Below are positions 52,656 to 62,995 of a stretch of 64,000 nt of DNA, piece by piece (the stretch's first letter is position 1; the number at the start of each line of letters is the position of its first letter). A model generated the notes under the pieces. That model saw only the letters and a list, made by a program, of their open reading frames with translations, had not been told where the DNA came from and did not search any database. The stretch is from the NCBI RefSeq assembly GCF_028290025.1, contig NZ_JAQGKQ010000051.1:1-64000 (forward strand), in the 5' to 3' direction. Source of the DNA: Cypionkella sp. (GTDB lineage: Bacteria; Pseudomonadota; Alphaproteobacteria; Rhodobacterales; Rhodobacteraceae). The position numbers were made by a program, and so were the translations under genes.

Positions 52656-53525
52656 ATGGATGCGACACTGCCGCTGGACGAGCAACTGCGCGGCGCTATG
52701 CCGGATTTGACGCGGGCCGAACGGCAGTTGGCAACGCATATCCTGTCGCATTACCCGGTGGCGGCGCTGGGCTCGATTACTATTCTGGCGAAAGCTGCTT
52801 TGGTCTCGACACCTACGGTGGTGCGGTTGGCGCAAAAGCTGGGCTACAAGGGCTATCCCGATTTTCAGGCGGCTTTGCGTGGCGAGGTCGAGGCGATGTT
52901 GATTTCGCCTTTGGCAAAGCATGATCGCTGGGCGGGCGGGGTGCCGGATAGTCATATCCTCAACCGATTTGCCGATGCGGTGATGGCGAACTTGCAAGCC
53001 ACTTTGGGGCAGATCGACCATGCGGGGTTTGATGCCGCAGCGGTGTTGCTCGCCGACCCTGCGCGGCATGTGTTTGCGATGGGCGGGCGAATTACGCATT
53101 CGATGGCGGATTACTTTACCTCGCTGATGACGATTGTGCGGCCGCAGGTGACGCTGCTGTCGGATAGTTCTTCGACTTGGCAACCGGCGTTATTGGATAT
53201 GCAGGCGGGGGATGTGCTGTTGGTGTTCGACATTCGCCGCTATGAAAACGCCGTGCTGCAAGTGGCGGAAATGGCGAAGGAACGCGGGGCGGAGATCGTG
53301 CTGATCACTGATCGCTGGATTTCCCCGGCCTCAACCCATGCGCGGCACACCTTGGCCTGCCATATTGAGGCACCCTCGGCTTGGGATAGCAACGTGTCGC
53401 TGATGGTGTTGGTTGAGACTTTGCTGGCAGCGGTGCAAGATTTGACGTGGGATGTCACCGAGGGCCGGATGAAACGGCTGGAGGAGTTGTACGCGCGGAC
53501 GAGGTTTTTTCGCAGGCATCGGTGA
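52656..53525 (+). CDS. MurR/RpiR-family transcriptional regulator
   Basis: A 289-residue regulator. The N-terminal helix-turn-helix contains TRAERQLATHIL and the block STPTVVRLAQKLGYKGYPDF; the C-terminal SIS domain (about 125-270) has VFAMGGRITHSMADYF. SIS domains usually bind phosphosugars but may have other ligands in this order. GGGGAGA lies 5 nt before ATG 52656. Divergent placement suggests that it controls the catabolic set. Confidence 0.9.
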   Translation: MDATLPLDEQLRGAMPDLTRAERQLATHILSHYPVAALGSITILAKAALVSTPTVVRLAQKLGYKGYPDFQAALRGEVEAMLISPLAKHDRWAGGVPDSHILNRFADAVMANLQATLGQIDHAGFDAAAVLLADPARHVFAMGGRITHSMADYFTSLMTIVRPQVTLLSDSSSTWQPALLDMQAGDVLLVFDIRRYENAVLQVAEMAKERGAEIVLITDRWISPASTHARHTLACHIEAPSAWDSNVSLMVLVETLLAAVQDLTWDVTEGRMKRLEELYARTRFFRRHR

Positions 53526-53568
53526 GACGGTTTAGCGGTGTTTTGCAATGTTTGGGCGTCCGTTTCGC

Positions 53569-54465
53569 CTAGCTGAACGCTGAGGGCGGCGCGGTGGCGG
53601 GTGCTCGTTGAAACCGTCCGCCGTAGGCGTTCAGCAATACCGCTGCCATCAGGACGGCTCCGCCGATCAGGGTGCCGCGCGATACTGTCTCATCCAGCAG
53701 TAACCACACCCAGACTGGGGCCAGCAGAACCTCAACCAGTGACAAAAGGGTTGATTGTGCGGCGGGGACGACTCGGCTGCCGAGGGTGTAAAGCAACATG
53801 CCGCCGGTTAGCGTTATGGCTCCCATCAGGGCGGAGATTGCGATTTCGGGTAGTGGGACAAGCACGGGTTGGCCGAGTAGAATAAGGGCTGCGGCAGCTG
53901 CGATCATCGAAAACAGGCCGCCTAGTGCCACCGCAGGCATCATGTTGGCGAGCTTGCCCCAGCGCAAAGCCACTGTGAAAATCGCAAAGCCCAAAGCTGA
54001 TCCGAGTGCCGCGATATTGCCGTCCATCGCACCGCCTGCCAGTCCGCCGCCGACCATTACAAGAATGCCCAAAGCCGCCAGAACAATCGCAAACCATGTC
54101 AGCGGGCTTACCCATTCGCCCAGCAAAACACGGCCCAAAATTGCGGCAAAGAACGGTGAGGCCGCGAACAGCAGCACGGCATTGGCGACGCTGGTGGTCT
54201 GAAACGCATAGATCGCACCACCAAACGCCGCGACCAAGCCGCAGCCGCCGAGCACTCCTGACCAGCCTACCGAGCGTATTTCGCCCCAGAAACTGCCGCG
54301 CGCGGTGAAAGCTATCCACATGCCGAGCACAGGCAGCATCCCGGCAGAGCGCCAGAACATGATCGCCCAAGGTCCGGCCTCGGGGATCAGCCGGATGATC
54401 AAGCCTTGGGTTGACCACAGCACACCGGCCATAATGATCAAAAATGCGCCGGAGAGATATGTCAT
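53569..54465 (-). CDS. EamA/DMT-family transporter
   Basis: A 298-residue membrane protein with ten predicted helices in two EamA repeats (GVLWSTQGLIIRLIPEAGPW starts the first; PVWVWLLLDETVSRGTLIGG is near the end of the second). It likely exports a metabolite. ATG 54465 marks the start of family similarity; the open frame runs on upstream into the ghrA end, with no similarity. Confidence 0.88.
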   Translation of the reverse strand: MTYLSGAFLIIMAGVLWSTQGLIIRLIPEAGPWAIMFWRSAGMLPVLGMWIAFTARGSFWGEIRSVGWSGVLGGCGLVAAFGGAIYAFQTTSVANAVLLFAASPFFAAILGRVLLGEWVSPLTWFAIVLAALGILVMVGGGLAGGAMDGNIAALGSALGFAIFTVALRWGKLANMMPAVALGGLFSMIAAAAALILLGQPVLVPLPEIAISALMGAITLTGGMLLYTLGSRVVPAAQSTLLSLVEVLLAPVWVWLLLDETVSRGTLIGGAVLMAAVLLNAYGGRFQRAPATAPPSAFS

Positions 54466-54580
54466 GCTGGCCCCTGTTTTGACTTTAGGCTGGCGGCGTG
54501 TCGTGGATAGGTCTTGCCTGTTCCCGACGCTTGCCGTGCTGATCCACCAGAAACGTCGCAAGGGTGCGATTTCCGTTTGG

Positions 54581-55516
54581 TTAGTAACCGAAAACGCGGT
54601 CCACCACATGCAAAAGCGGCAGGCCAGCCTCGCCGCGTTTGATGTTTTCGACCAACACTTTCGCAGCCCCGGTTGCGCGGGTATCGGCTGCGATATGCGG
54701 GGTGACGGTGACGCCGGGATGGCTCCAGAACGGGTGATCTTGCGGCAATGGCTCAATGCGGAACACGTCAAGCGTGGCGTGGCCGACTTGGCCCGAGTCC
54801 AGTGCCGCGATCAGGGCTTCGTCGTCAATCAGCGGCCCACGTCCGGGGTTCAGGATGAACGCGCCGGGCTTCAGCATCGCCAGCCGCTCGGCGTTTAACA
54901 GGTTTTCGGTTTCGGGGGTTTTCGGCAGCAAAGTCACCACGATATCGGCGTTGCGCAAGGCGCTCTCTAGTCCTTCAGCGCCATGATAACCCGGGATGCC
55001 CGGGGTCACCTTTTTGTCAGTCCTGCTCCATCCCACGACGCGGAAGTTCAACGCGGCGAGGGCTTGGGCGCAGGCCGAGCCCAACGCGCCCATACCCAAC
55101 ATCGCTACCTTACGTTCGCGGGCCAGCGGTGGGCAGGTCGCGTCCCAAACATGGTCGGGATTGATGATGTGACGGTCCATGCCAAGATGATGCCGCAGGG
55201 CGTGACCTACCACCCATTCCACCATGCCCTCGGTCAGACTGTTATCGACCATGCGGCACAAAGGTTGAGTCAGGGTTTGGTTGCCGACGATGCGTTCGAC
55301 CCCGGCCCACAGGCTTAGAACGGCTTTGCAATTGGTGAACGGGGTGAAATCCTGCAATGGGGCAGAGGGCGCGTAGATGATGTAGTCTACGATCGCAGGG
55401 TCGGGGGCGTCGATGACAACATCTGCGTCAATGCCCGCATCGGCAAGCAGTTGCGGCAGCAGGGTGCGATATTCCTCCCACACGGCGGGGGCAGAAAAAA
55501 ACACGGTGAGGGTCAT
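54581..55516 (-). CDS. ghrA: Glyoxylate/hydroxypyruvate reductase A
   Basis: A 311-residue NADPH-linked 2-hydroxyacid dehydrogenase of the GhrA group. The Rossmann site is AMLGMGALGSACAQALAALN, the catalytic Arg is in LNPGRGPLIDD and the His in VTPHIAADT. CRMVDNSLTEGMVEWVVGH is a GhrA-type block. AGGAG lies 7 nt before ATG 55516. It is 24 nt after the DUF1345 gene. Confidence 0.88.
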   Translation of the reverse strand: MTLTVFFSAPAVWEEYRTLLPQLLADAGIDADVVIDAPDPAIVDYIIYAPSAPLQDFTPFTNCKAVLSLWAGVERIVGNQTLTQPLCRMVDNSLTEGMVEWVVGHALRHHLGMDRHIINPDHVWDATCPPLARERKVAMLGMGALGSACAQALAALNFRVVGWSRTDKKVTPGIPGYHGAEGLESALRNADIVVTLLPKTPETENLLNAERLAMLKPGAFILNPGRGPLIDDEALIAALDSGQVGHATLDVFRIEPLPQDHPFWSHPGVTVTPHIAADTRATGAAKVLVENIKRGEAGLPLLHVVDRVFGY

Positions 55517-55539
55517 CGCAGGCTCCTGAGAAAATTGCG

Positions 55540-56163
55540 TCAGCTTGCACCGGTTACCGCAGCATTCACCGCCAGCGCCAGAATGATTGTGTTGTAGAAG
55601 AATGAGCCTACGGAATGCAACAGCACGACTTTGCGCATCTCCGGCGAAGTTGTGGTGACGTCGCTGACCTGTGCCGTCATGCCGATGACGAAGGAGAAAT
55701 ACAAAAAATCCCAAGAGCCGGGCTCTTTGCAACCGGGGAAATCCAAACCAGCTGGGGCGTCTTTGTCGCGGGGCTGGTAAAACAGATAGGCGTAGTGGAA
55801 CGCTGCTAGCACATGCACCGCAGCCCAACCCAGCGGCACCGAGCCCAACGCCAGAAACCGCGCCGAGCTGCTATCATTGGGCGCACTCAGCACCAGAATG
55901 ATAGAGGTTAGGCTGATCGCGCCAGCAACGACGGCGAATAACAAAATCGCCGCCGCTCCGGCATCGGTTTGTTCGGCATGATTGCGCAGTTCATCCGGGG
56001 TAGTGGTGACAGCGAAGTGGAGCATCATCACCAAGTAACTGACAAAAAACGCGTTCGCCGCTGCCAGCACACGCAATTCAAACGAGAGTGGCGTGAGTTG
56101 CACCAGCAACGCCACGACGGCACCGATGACAAAGGCTATTACAAAGCGGACGTGGCGTTTCAT
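55540..56163 (-). CDS. DUF1345 membrane protein
   Basis: A 207-residue protein with about five membrane helices and the DUF1345 block KEPGSWDFLYFSFVIGMTAQVSDV. The function of this family is not known. ATG 56163 is 5 nt from the rodA stop, so it belongs to the tail of the mre-mrd operon. A role in the envelope is possible but not shown. Confidence 0.85.
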   Translation of the reverse strand: MKRHVRFVIAFVIGAVVALLVQLTPLSFELRVLAAANAFFVSYLVMMLHFAVTTTPDELRNHAEQTDAGAAAILLFAVVAGAISLTSIILVLSAPNDSSSARFLALGSVPLGWAAVHVLAAFHYAYLFYQPRDKDAPAGLDFPGCKEPGSWDFLYFSFVIGMTAQVSDVTTTSPEMRKVVLLHSVGSFFYNTIILALAVNAAVTGAS

Positions 56164-56167
56164 CGGG

Positions 56168-57307
56168 CTACCTCGGTCTATGCACAATAGCGCTTTGCAC
56201 CAAGCCGAAGGCCAGCAAAATCACCAGGGTCGCCGAGCCGCCGTAGGACAGCAGCGGCAGCGGCACGCCCACCACCGGAGCCATGCCCATCACCATCGCA
56301 AGGTTCACCGCGAGATACAGGAAGAAGTTCATCGCCACGCCGACGATCAACAGCTGGCTGAAGCGGTCCTTATTCTGGATCGCGGCGATGATGCAGAACA
56401 CCAAGACGAGGGTGTAAAGTGCCAGCAACGAAATCGCGCCGATGAAGCCGAACTCTTCGCCCAAGGTGGTGAAGATAAAGTCGGTGTGCTTTTCTGGGAG
56501 AAAGTTTAGCCGGCTTTGGGTGCCCTGCATAAAGCCTTTGCCTGCCCAGCCACCTGATCCCAAAGCGATCTTGGCTTGGATGATGTTATAGCCAGTGCCA
56601 AGCGGATCAGCGGATGGATCAAGAAAGGTATGGATGCGCTTGTATTGGTAATCGTGCAGCAACTGCCACGGCGTGCCTTCCGACATGATCACTGCAGTGA
56701 TACCGCCGCCGCCGAGGGCGGTGACCGCGCCGAAATACCATAAGCTGACGCCGGCAGCGAACATCACGCCCGCTCCGGCCAAAATCAGCATCACCGCGGT
56801 GCCAAGATTGGGTTGCTTCAACACCAGATAGGTCGGCAGCAGAATAAGCACAACCGGGATCAAGACCCACAGCGGGCTTGAGATTTTCTTGTCGTCCAGC
56901 CAGTCATAATAGGCGGCCAGCATCATCACCAGAGTGACTTTCATCAACTCGGACGGCTGCAAGCGCATGAAGCCGAGATCAATCCAGCGCTGCGCTCCCA
57001 TGCCGACAGCGCCGAAGAAATGCACCACCAACAGCAGCACCATTGCCAGCAGATAAGCCGCGCCAGAGGTGCTGCGCCAGAACCAGATCGGGACAAAGGC
57101 GACGAACATCAACAAGCACAACCCCGCGCCAAATCGCTTCATCTGCGGCAGTGCCCATTCGTTGATATCGCCGCCCGCGATGGAATACAGCATCAACCAG
57201 CCAATCGCCGCGATGGCGGTTAGCACCAAGATCAGTGCCCAGTTGATGTAAAACACTTTTGCGATGCCGCTGGGGGCGAGCTTAAGGCGGTATTCCAGAA
57301 AGCTCAT
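56168..57307 (-). CDS. rodA: Peptidoglycan glycosyltransferase RodA
   Basis: A 379-residue SEDS glycosyltransferase with ten membrane helices. FLPEKHTDFIFTTLGEEFGFIG and the terminal VVGVPLPLLSYGGSATLV are diagnostic; the catalytic Asp is in the long periplasmic loop near KHTDF. It polymerises lipid II with PBP2 in lateral wall synthesis. It is 3 nt after mrdA. Confidence 0.95.
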   Translation of the reverse strand: MSFLEYRLKLAPSGIAKVFYINWALILVLTAIAAIGWLMLYSIAGGDINEWALPQMKRFGAGLCLLMFVAFVPIWFWRSTSGAAYLLAMVLLLVVHFFGAVGMGAQRWIDLGFMRLQPSELMKVTLVMMLAAYYDWLDDKKISSPLWVLIPVVLILLPTYLVLKQPNLGTAVMLILAGAGVMFAAGVSLWYFGAVTALGGGGITAVIMSEGTPWQLLHDYQYKRIHTFLDPSADPLGTGYNIIQAKIALGSGGWAGKGFMQGTQSRLNFLPEKHTDFIFTTLGEEFGFIGAISLLALYTLVLVFCIIAAIQNKDRFSQLLIVGVAMNFFLYLAVNLAMVMGMAPVVGVPLPLLSYGGSATLVILLAFGLVQSAIVHRPR

Positions 57308-57310
57308 GTC

Positions 57311-59296
57311 TTACACCTTCGACGGCGCGGGTTGGGTGCCGTCTGGCAGGCGCAGTTGCAGAGTGTTGAGCAAATTTTCCACGCGCGGACGCTGGTCCGC
57401 AGGGTAAGCGGTCAGCGGCGGCATACCGCCCGTCAGCGCCCGCAGCAGAGCATCGCGGGCAATCGGGCCAGCCACAAGCGAGCCGCCGCCGCCGTGTTCA
57501 ACCACAACCGAAACCGCATAGCGTGGAGCCTCGGCGGGGGCAAAGCCAACAAACAGCGCGTGGTCGCGAAGCTTCCACGGTAGGTTCTCATTCTTGGTGG
57601 CACCGCTGCGCTTTTCGGCATCGGAAAAGTTGCGCACCTGTGCCGTGCCGGATTTGCCGCACATCCGCATACTGTCATCAGCGATACGAGAGCCGCGCCC
57701 GGTGCCGTGCGGGCCGTTCATCACTTCAAACATGCCCATCTGAACCGCGCGCAGTTTTGAGCCGTCAAGGCCAAGTCCCTCAACCGCGGGTATCGGCACT
57801 GCGATATCATTGACCGAATGGATGATGCGTGGCGCGATCTGCTTGCCCGATGCAATGCGCGAGGCCATAACCGCCAGTTGCAGCGGCGTTGCGAGAACAT
57901 AGCCCTGACCGATAGAGGCGTTGATCGTATCTCCGATTACCCATTCCTGCTTGTACCGTTCAAGCTTCCACGCCTTGTTTGGCATTTTGCCTTCCGAGAT
58001 CGCCGACATTGGCAGATCGTGACGCACACCGATGCCCAGTTTTTTCCCGGTTTCGGCCATCTTGTCGATGCCAACGCGCTGACCAATATCATAAAAGAAC
58101 ACATCGCAGCTTTCGGACAAGCCGCGTTTGAGATTGACCGGGCCATGTCCGCCGCGTTTCCAGCAGTTAAAGCGGATGCCGCCCATCTCGATATGGCCGG
58201 GGCAGCGTACCACAGTGTTCTCGTCGATGACTCCTGCCTCCAAGGCGGCCAGAGCTGTTACCATTTTGAAGGTAGAGCCCGGTGGATAAGCGCCTTGCAC
58301 CACTTTATTGGCTAAGGGGCGATGGTCATGTTCGGTCAGGGCAGAGTAGTCGGCGCTCGAAATCCCCCGCACGAACAGGTTCGGGTCAAACGACGGCGAC
58401 GATACCGCGGCAATGATGTCGCCGTTGTTCACATCCATCACCACGCAGGCGGCACTTTCTTCGCCCAGACGCGCCTGAACAAAGTTTTGCACGTCGGCGT
58501 CGATGGTCAGGCGGAGGTCTTTGCCTTTCAAACCCTCTTGGCGGTCCAATTCGCGCATGACGCGGCCAACGTGGTTGACCTCAATCCGCTTGGTGCCCGC
58601 TGTGCCGCGCAGAGTGTCTTCCATCCATTTCTCAACGCCGATCTTACCGATCTGAAACTTCGGGATCATCAGCAGGGGGTCGATGTTTTCGCCAGTCTCT
58701 TGTTGCTTATCGCGCAGGTCTTGCAGGTCTTTTTCCGAAACCGGTCCGACATAGCCGACGATATGTGCGAAATCAAAATCGCGCGGGTAGAGGCGGCTTA
58801 AGCCAGCTTCCGGCGTCACACCGGGCAGGGCGGGGGCATTAATGGCGACTTTGCTGAAATCATCCCAATCCAACCGCTCTGCCACGGTGATCGGCACGAA
58901 GGCGGAGTTCACCTTCGGGTTCAGCTCTTTCATCGCGTCGGCGATGTCTTCAGCCGTCATCGGGATGATGTGGCTGAGACGGTTGAGCACCTCTTTCACC
59001 TCATCATCGGTCTTGCCAGCATTTTCGCGGGTGATAACCACGCGGTAATTCTGTTCGTTGCCCGCGATCAGCTTGCCGTTGCGATCTTGGATCAGGCCAC
59101 GCGCCGGAGGGATCAGCCGGATGCTGACGCGGTTTTCTTCGGCGAGCAGGCGAAACTCATCGGCTTGTTCGACGCCAATAAACCGCATCCGCGCGCCCAA
59201 TGCGCCGACCATCGCGGCCATACAGCCACCCATGAACAAAGCCCGCCGGGTGACCGAGCGGGAGGTGGCCTCAGTATCTCGGGGGGCGCGTCTCAT
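57311..59296 (-). CDS. mrdA: Penicillin-binding protein 2
   Basis: A 661-residue class B PBP. One membrane anchor at about residues 18-36 is followed by the pedestal domain and the transpeptidase. Catalytic motifs are PPGSTFKMVTA (SxxK), SESCD (SxN position) and KSGTAQ (KSG). It cross-links peptidoglycan with RodA under MreBCD guidance. It lies 10 nt after mreD. Confidence 0.95.
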   Translation of the reverse strand: MRRAPRDTEATSRSVTRRALFMGGCMAAMVGALGARMRFIGVEQADEFRLLAEENRVSIRLIPPARGLIQDRNGKLIAGNEQNYRVVITRENAGKTDDEVKEVLNRLSHIIPMTAEDIADAMKELNPKVNSAFVPITVAERLDWDDFSKVAINAPALPGVTPEAGLSRLYPRDFDFAHIVGYVGPVSEKDLQDLRDKQQETGENIDPLLMIPKFQIGKIGVEKWMEDTLRGTAGTKRIEVNHVGRVMRELDRQEGLKGKDLRLTIDADVQNFVQARLGEESAACVVMDVNNGDIIAAVSSPSFDPNLFVRGISSADYSALTEHDHRPLANKVVQGAYPPGSTFKMVTALAALEAGVIDENTVVRCPGHIEMGGIRFNCWKRGGHGPVNLKRGLSESCDVFFYDIGQRVGIDKMAETGKKLGIGVRHDLPMSAISEGKMPNKAWKLERYKQEWVIGDTINASIGQGYVLATPLQLAVMASRIASGKQIAPRIIHSVNDIAVPIPAVEGLGLDGSKLRAVQMGMFEVMNGPHGTGRGSRIADDSMRMCGKSGTAQVRNFSDAEKRSGATKNENLPWKLRDHALFVGFAPAEAPRYAVSVVVEHGGGGSLVAGPIARDALLRALTGGMPPLTAYPADQRPRVENLLNTLQLRLPDGTQPAPSKV

Positions 59297-59306
59297 AAAC
59301 TAACCC

Positions 59307-59897
59307 TCACATTCTTCTCCCGTAAGCATCAACTTCACCCATCGCCGGCTTGTGCAGATCGAGCACATAGCGCGACAGGAACACCACCACAGGATAACAC
59401 AGCACCGACCAAACCACTTGGATCATTGCAAAGCCAAAGCCAGTTTGGGGCACCATCACCATCGCGAAGGTCAGCCGATAGATCACCAACATGGCGACCA
59501 TCAGACCTGCGACCAATAGCCATTCCACCCCGAAGTTCAACTCACGAGTCAGTGCAACCCGACCTCGCACAAACTCCGACGCCAGCAACACAAGTGCAGT
59601 CCACAGCCCCGGCGGTCGGTCGAGCAGCATGTCTTCCAGCAAGACCACAGCGGCGATCAGCAGGGCAGGCAGGTAATCGGGGCGGCGCATTGTCCAAGCA
59701 AAGATCACGCACAAAAGCAAATCCGGCCCCGGAGTGCGGTTTAGCCAGACGGTAAAGCGGCACCAATTTTCGGCCTCGGCGCAATCGGACATCATCGCCA
59801 TCGGCAGCGGCAGCAACCGCCAGAACAACAGCAGCAGCGCGATGCCGACGAACAAGGCGCGGTGCAGCCAGACCTCACGCGCGGCGGGATCAACCAT
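59307..59897 (-). CDS. mreD: Rod shape-determining protein MreD
   Basis: A 196-residue integral membrane protein with about five or six helices. Sequence is variable in this family; PDYLPALLIAAVVLLEDMLLDRPPGLW is the recognisable MreD core, in part. Position after mreC and before mrdA settles it. Its start overlaps the end of mreC by 8 nt. Confidence 0.9.
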   Translation of the reverse strand: MVDPAAREVWLHRALFVGIALLLLFWRLLPLPMAMMSDCAEAENWCRFTVWLNRTPGPDLLLCVIFAWTMRRPDYLPALLIAAVVLLEDMLLDRPPGLWTALVLLASEFVRGRVALTRELNFGVEWLLVAGLMVAMLVIYRLTFAMVMVPQTGFGFAMIQVVWSVLCYPVVVFLSRYVLDLHKPAMGEVDAYGRRM

Positions 59898-60822
59898 TGC
59901 TGCCCCCTGCGGTTTCGGCGTCAGGTTCCGGCGTTGTTGGCGGTTTTGGCGGGCCTTGCACCGGGGGCGAGGTTACCAAAGCACCCGGATCTGTGATCGG
60001 CGTCAATTCATGGCTGCGCAACACGCGCAGGAACTCGAGGCGCTGATAGTCGGCGGATAGCGCCACCCGCAGCCGCTTGTCGGTGCCTAAAACCACCGAT
60101 CCGACCAGCAGCCCCGACGGAAACATCCCACCATCGCCGGAGGTTATAACCCGATCGCCGGGACGCACCTCATCGGGGTCTTCGAGAAAATCGAGCGGCG
60201 GCAGGTCAGAATTATCGCCCGAAAGCAGCGCCTTTTGCCCCGAGGGCTGCACCGTGACCGGCACCCGGCTGTTGCTGTCGGTGAGCAAAATCACGCGGCT
60301 GATCTGCTGGCCCACGCCGGAAATGCGACCGACCAGCCCGATGCCATCCATCGTCGCCCAGCCATCTTTGATGCCATCGCGTGCGCCGACGTTCAGCAGC
60401 ACCGATTGGCGGAAGGGTGACCCGCTGTCGGCCAATACCACCCCCGTCACATGCGTTAACATCGGGTCCAGACGAACATGGTTGAGGTCAAGCAGCCGAG
60501 CATTCTTCTGCTCCAACTGCAACGCGGCCTCTTTCCACGCCTTCATCTGGCGCAACTCCTCGCGCAGCTGCTGGTTTTGCTCATAGAGCCGTGAGTAGGA
60601 TTGGTAATTGTCGAGCACCCCCGCCGTCCAAGTTACCGGAGCCGCCGCCCACTGGAAACTCGGCACAAAGCGGTCTACCAAAACCGCGCGAAAGCGTTCA
60701 ACCCTTGGGCTGTCGATGCGCCACAGGAAAAAAAGCCCTAGCATCAGCATAATCAATAACCCCACCAACACCCGGCGTAGCGGGCGGTGGAATTCTTCCG
60801 GATCAATGCGGTTTCTTGCCAT
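59890..60822 (-). CDS. mreC: Rod shape-determining protein MreC
   Basis: A 310-residue protein: short cytoplasmic tail, one membrane helix (about residues 15-33), a coiled coil (SRLYEQNQQLREELRQMKAW) and a periplasmic beta domain with GLVGRISGVGQQISRVILLT and RPGDRVITSGDGGMFPSGL. It connects MreB with the wall synthases. The C-terminal tail is Pro/Thr-rich, as in other members of the order. Confidence 0.94.
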   Translation of the reverse strand: MARNRIDPEEFHRPLRRVLVGLLIMLMLGLFFLWRIDSPRVERFRAVLVDRFVPSFQWAAAPVTWTAGVLDNYQSYSRLYEQNQQLREELRQMKAWKEAALQLEQKNARLLDLNHVRLDPMLTHVTGVVLADSGSPFRQSVLLNVGARDGIKDGWATMDGIGLVGRISGVGQQISRVILLTDSNSRVPVTVQPSGQKALLSGDNSDLPPLDFLEDPDEVRPGDRVITSGDGGMFPSGLLVGSVVLGTDKRLRVALSADYQRLEFLRVLRSHELTPITDPGALVTSPPVQGPPKPPTTPEPDAETAGGSNG

Positions 60823-60862
60823 AACTGGCCCGTTTCACTTGAAAGACCGGAAGGCCACCGGC

Positions 60863-62201
<1,339 letters not shown>

Positions 62202-62963
62202 ATGTTCGGATTCAACAATCGGGTCGCGCTTGTTTCAGGTGCAGGCAGTGATGAGGGCATTGGGTTTGCCATCGCAACGGCCCTTGTGTCCGCTGGCGCG
62301 CGGGTGTGCGTCACAGCCACCAGTGATCGTATCTTTGAGCGCGCGGCGGCTTTGGGTTGCATGGCCCATATCGCCGACCTGACCGATCCTGCGCAAGTTG
62401 CGGGACTGTTCGGGGCCGTGTCAGCACAGTTGGGGTCAGTCGAGGTGTTGATCAACAATGCGGGCATGGTGCAAACTGGCAAACATTTCCATGCGGTCAA
62501 ACTTGCCGAGATGACAGATGCCGACTGGGCTGCACATCTTGCTCTGAACATTGGCACCACGTTTCACTGCATCCGCGCCGCCCTGCCTGCGATGCAAGCG
62601 TCTGGTTATGGCCGCATCGTTAATATCGGATCGGTGACCGGGCCTTTGGTGGCAATCGAAGGTGCGTCCGCTTATGCCACGGCGAAAGCTGCGATTACCG
62701 GGATGACCCGTTCGGTCGCGCTGGAATATGGCCGCGATGGCATCACTTGCAACGCGGTGCTGCCGGGTTGGATAGCGACTGCGTCATCCAATGAAGCGGA
62801 ACTGCGCGCGGGTCATGCCACGCCAGTCGGACGACCGGGCAGTCCCGCCGAAGTGGCCGCTTGCGCGGTGTTTCTTGGGTCAGAGGCTGCATCTTACGTC
62901 AACGGAGCGATGCTGGTGGTTGACGGCGGCAACACGCTGATCGAGATGAAGGGCGCATTCTAG
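62202..62963 (+). CDS. SDR-family oxidoreductase
   Basis: A 253-residue short-chain dehydrogenase. The cofactor site is ALVSGAGSDEGIGFAIATAL, NNAG lies near residue 88, the catalytic Ser is in NIGSVTG, and the catalytic Tyr-Lys pair is in SAYATAKAA. FabG-like in length and ending. ATG 62202 with GAGG at 4 nt is used; a GTG at 62193 is also in frame. The substrate cannot be told. It is convergent with leuA. Confidence 0.9.
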   Translation: MFGFNNRVALVSGAGSDEGIGFAIATALVSAGARVCVTATSDRIFERAAALGCMAHIADLTDPAQVAGLFGAVSAQLGSVEVLINNAGMVQTGKHFHAVKLAEMTDADWAAHLALNIGTTFHCIRAALPAMQASGYGRIVNIGSVTGPLVAIEGASAYATAKAAITGMTRSVALEYGRDGITCNAVLPGWIATASSNEAELRAGHATPVGRPGSPAEVAACAVFLGSEAASYVNGAMLVVDGGNTLIEMKGAF

Positions 62964-62986
62964 CGCGGCCCTGCGCAGGGCCGCGC
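62963..62986. terminator. Perfect palindrome between SDR gene and leuA
   Basis: GCGCGGCCCTG / CAGGGCCGCGC is an 11-bp stem around CG, starting at the last base of the SDR stop codon. It lies between two convergent 3' ends and could act on both. There is no T-run, so it is not a classic intrinsic terminator. Confidence 0.5.
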
Positions 62987-62995
62987 ACGCGTCAA

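Noticed and set aside
53732..54418. 228-codon frame antisense-phase within the EamA gene
   Set aside because: A shifted frame on the same strand as the transporter; it has no family similarity while the EamA frame has ten clear membrane helices.
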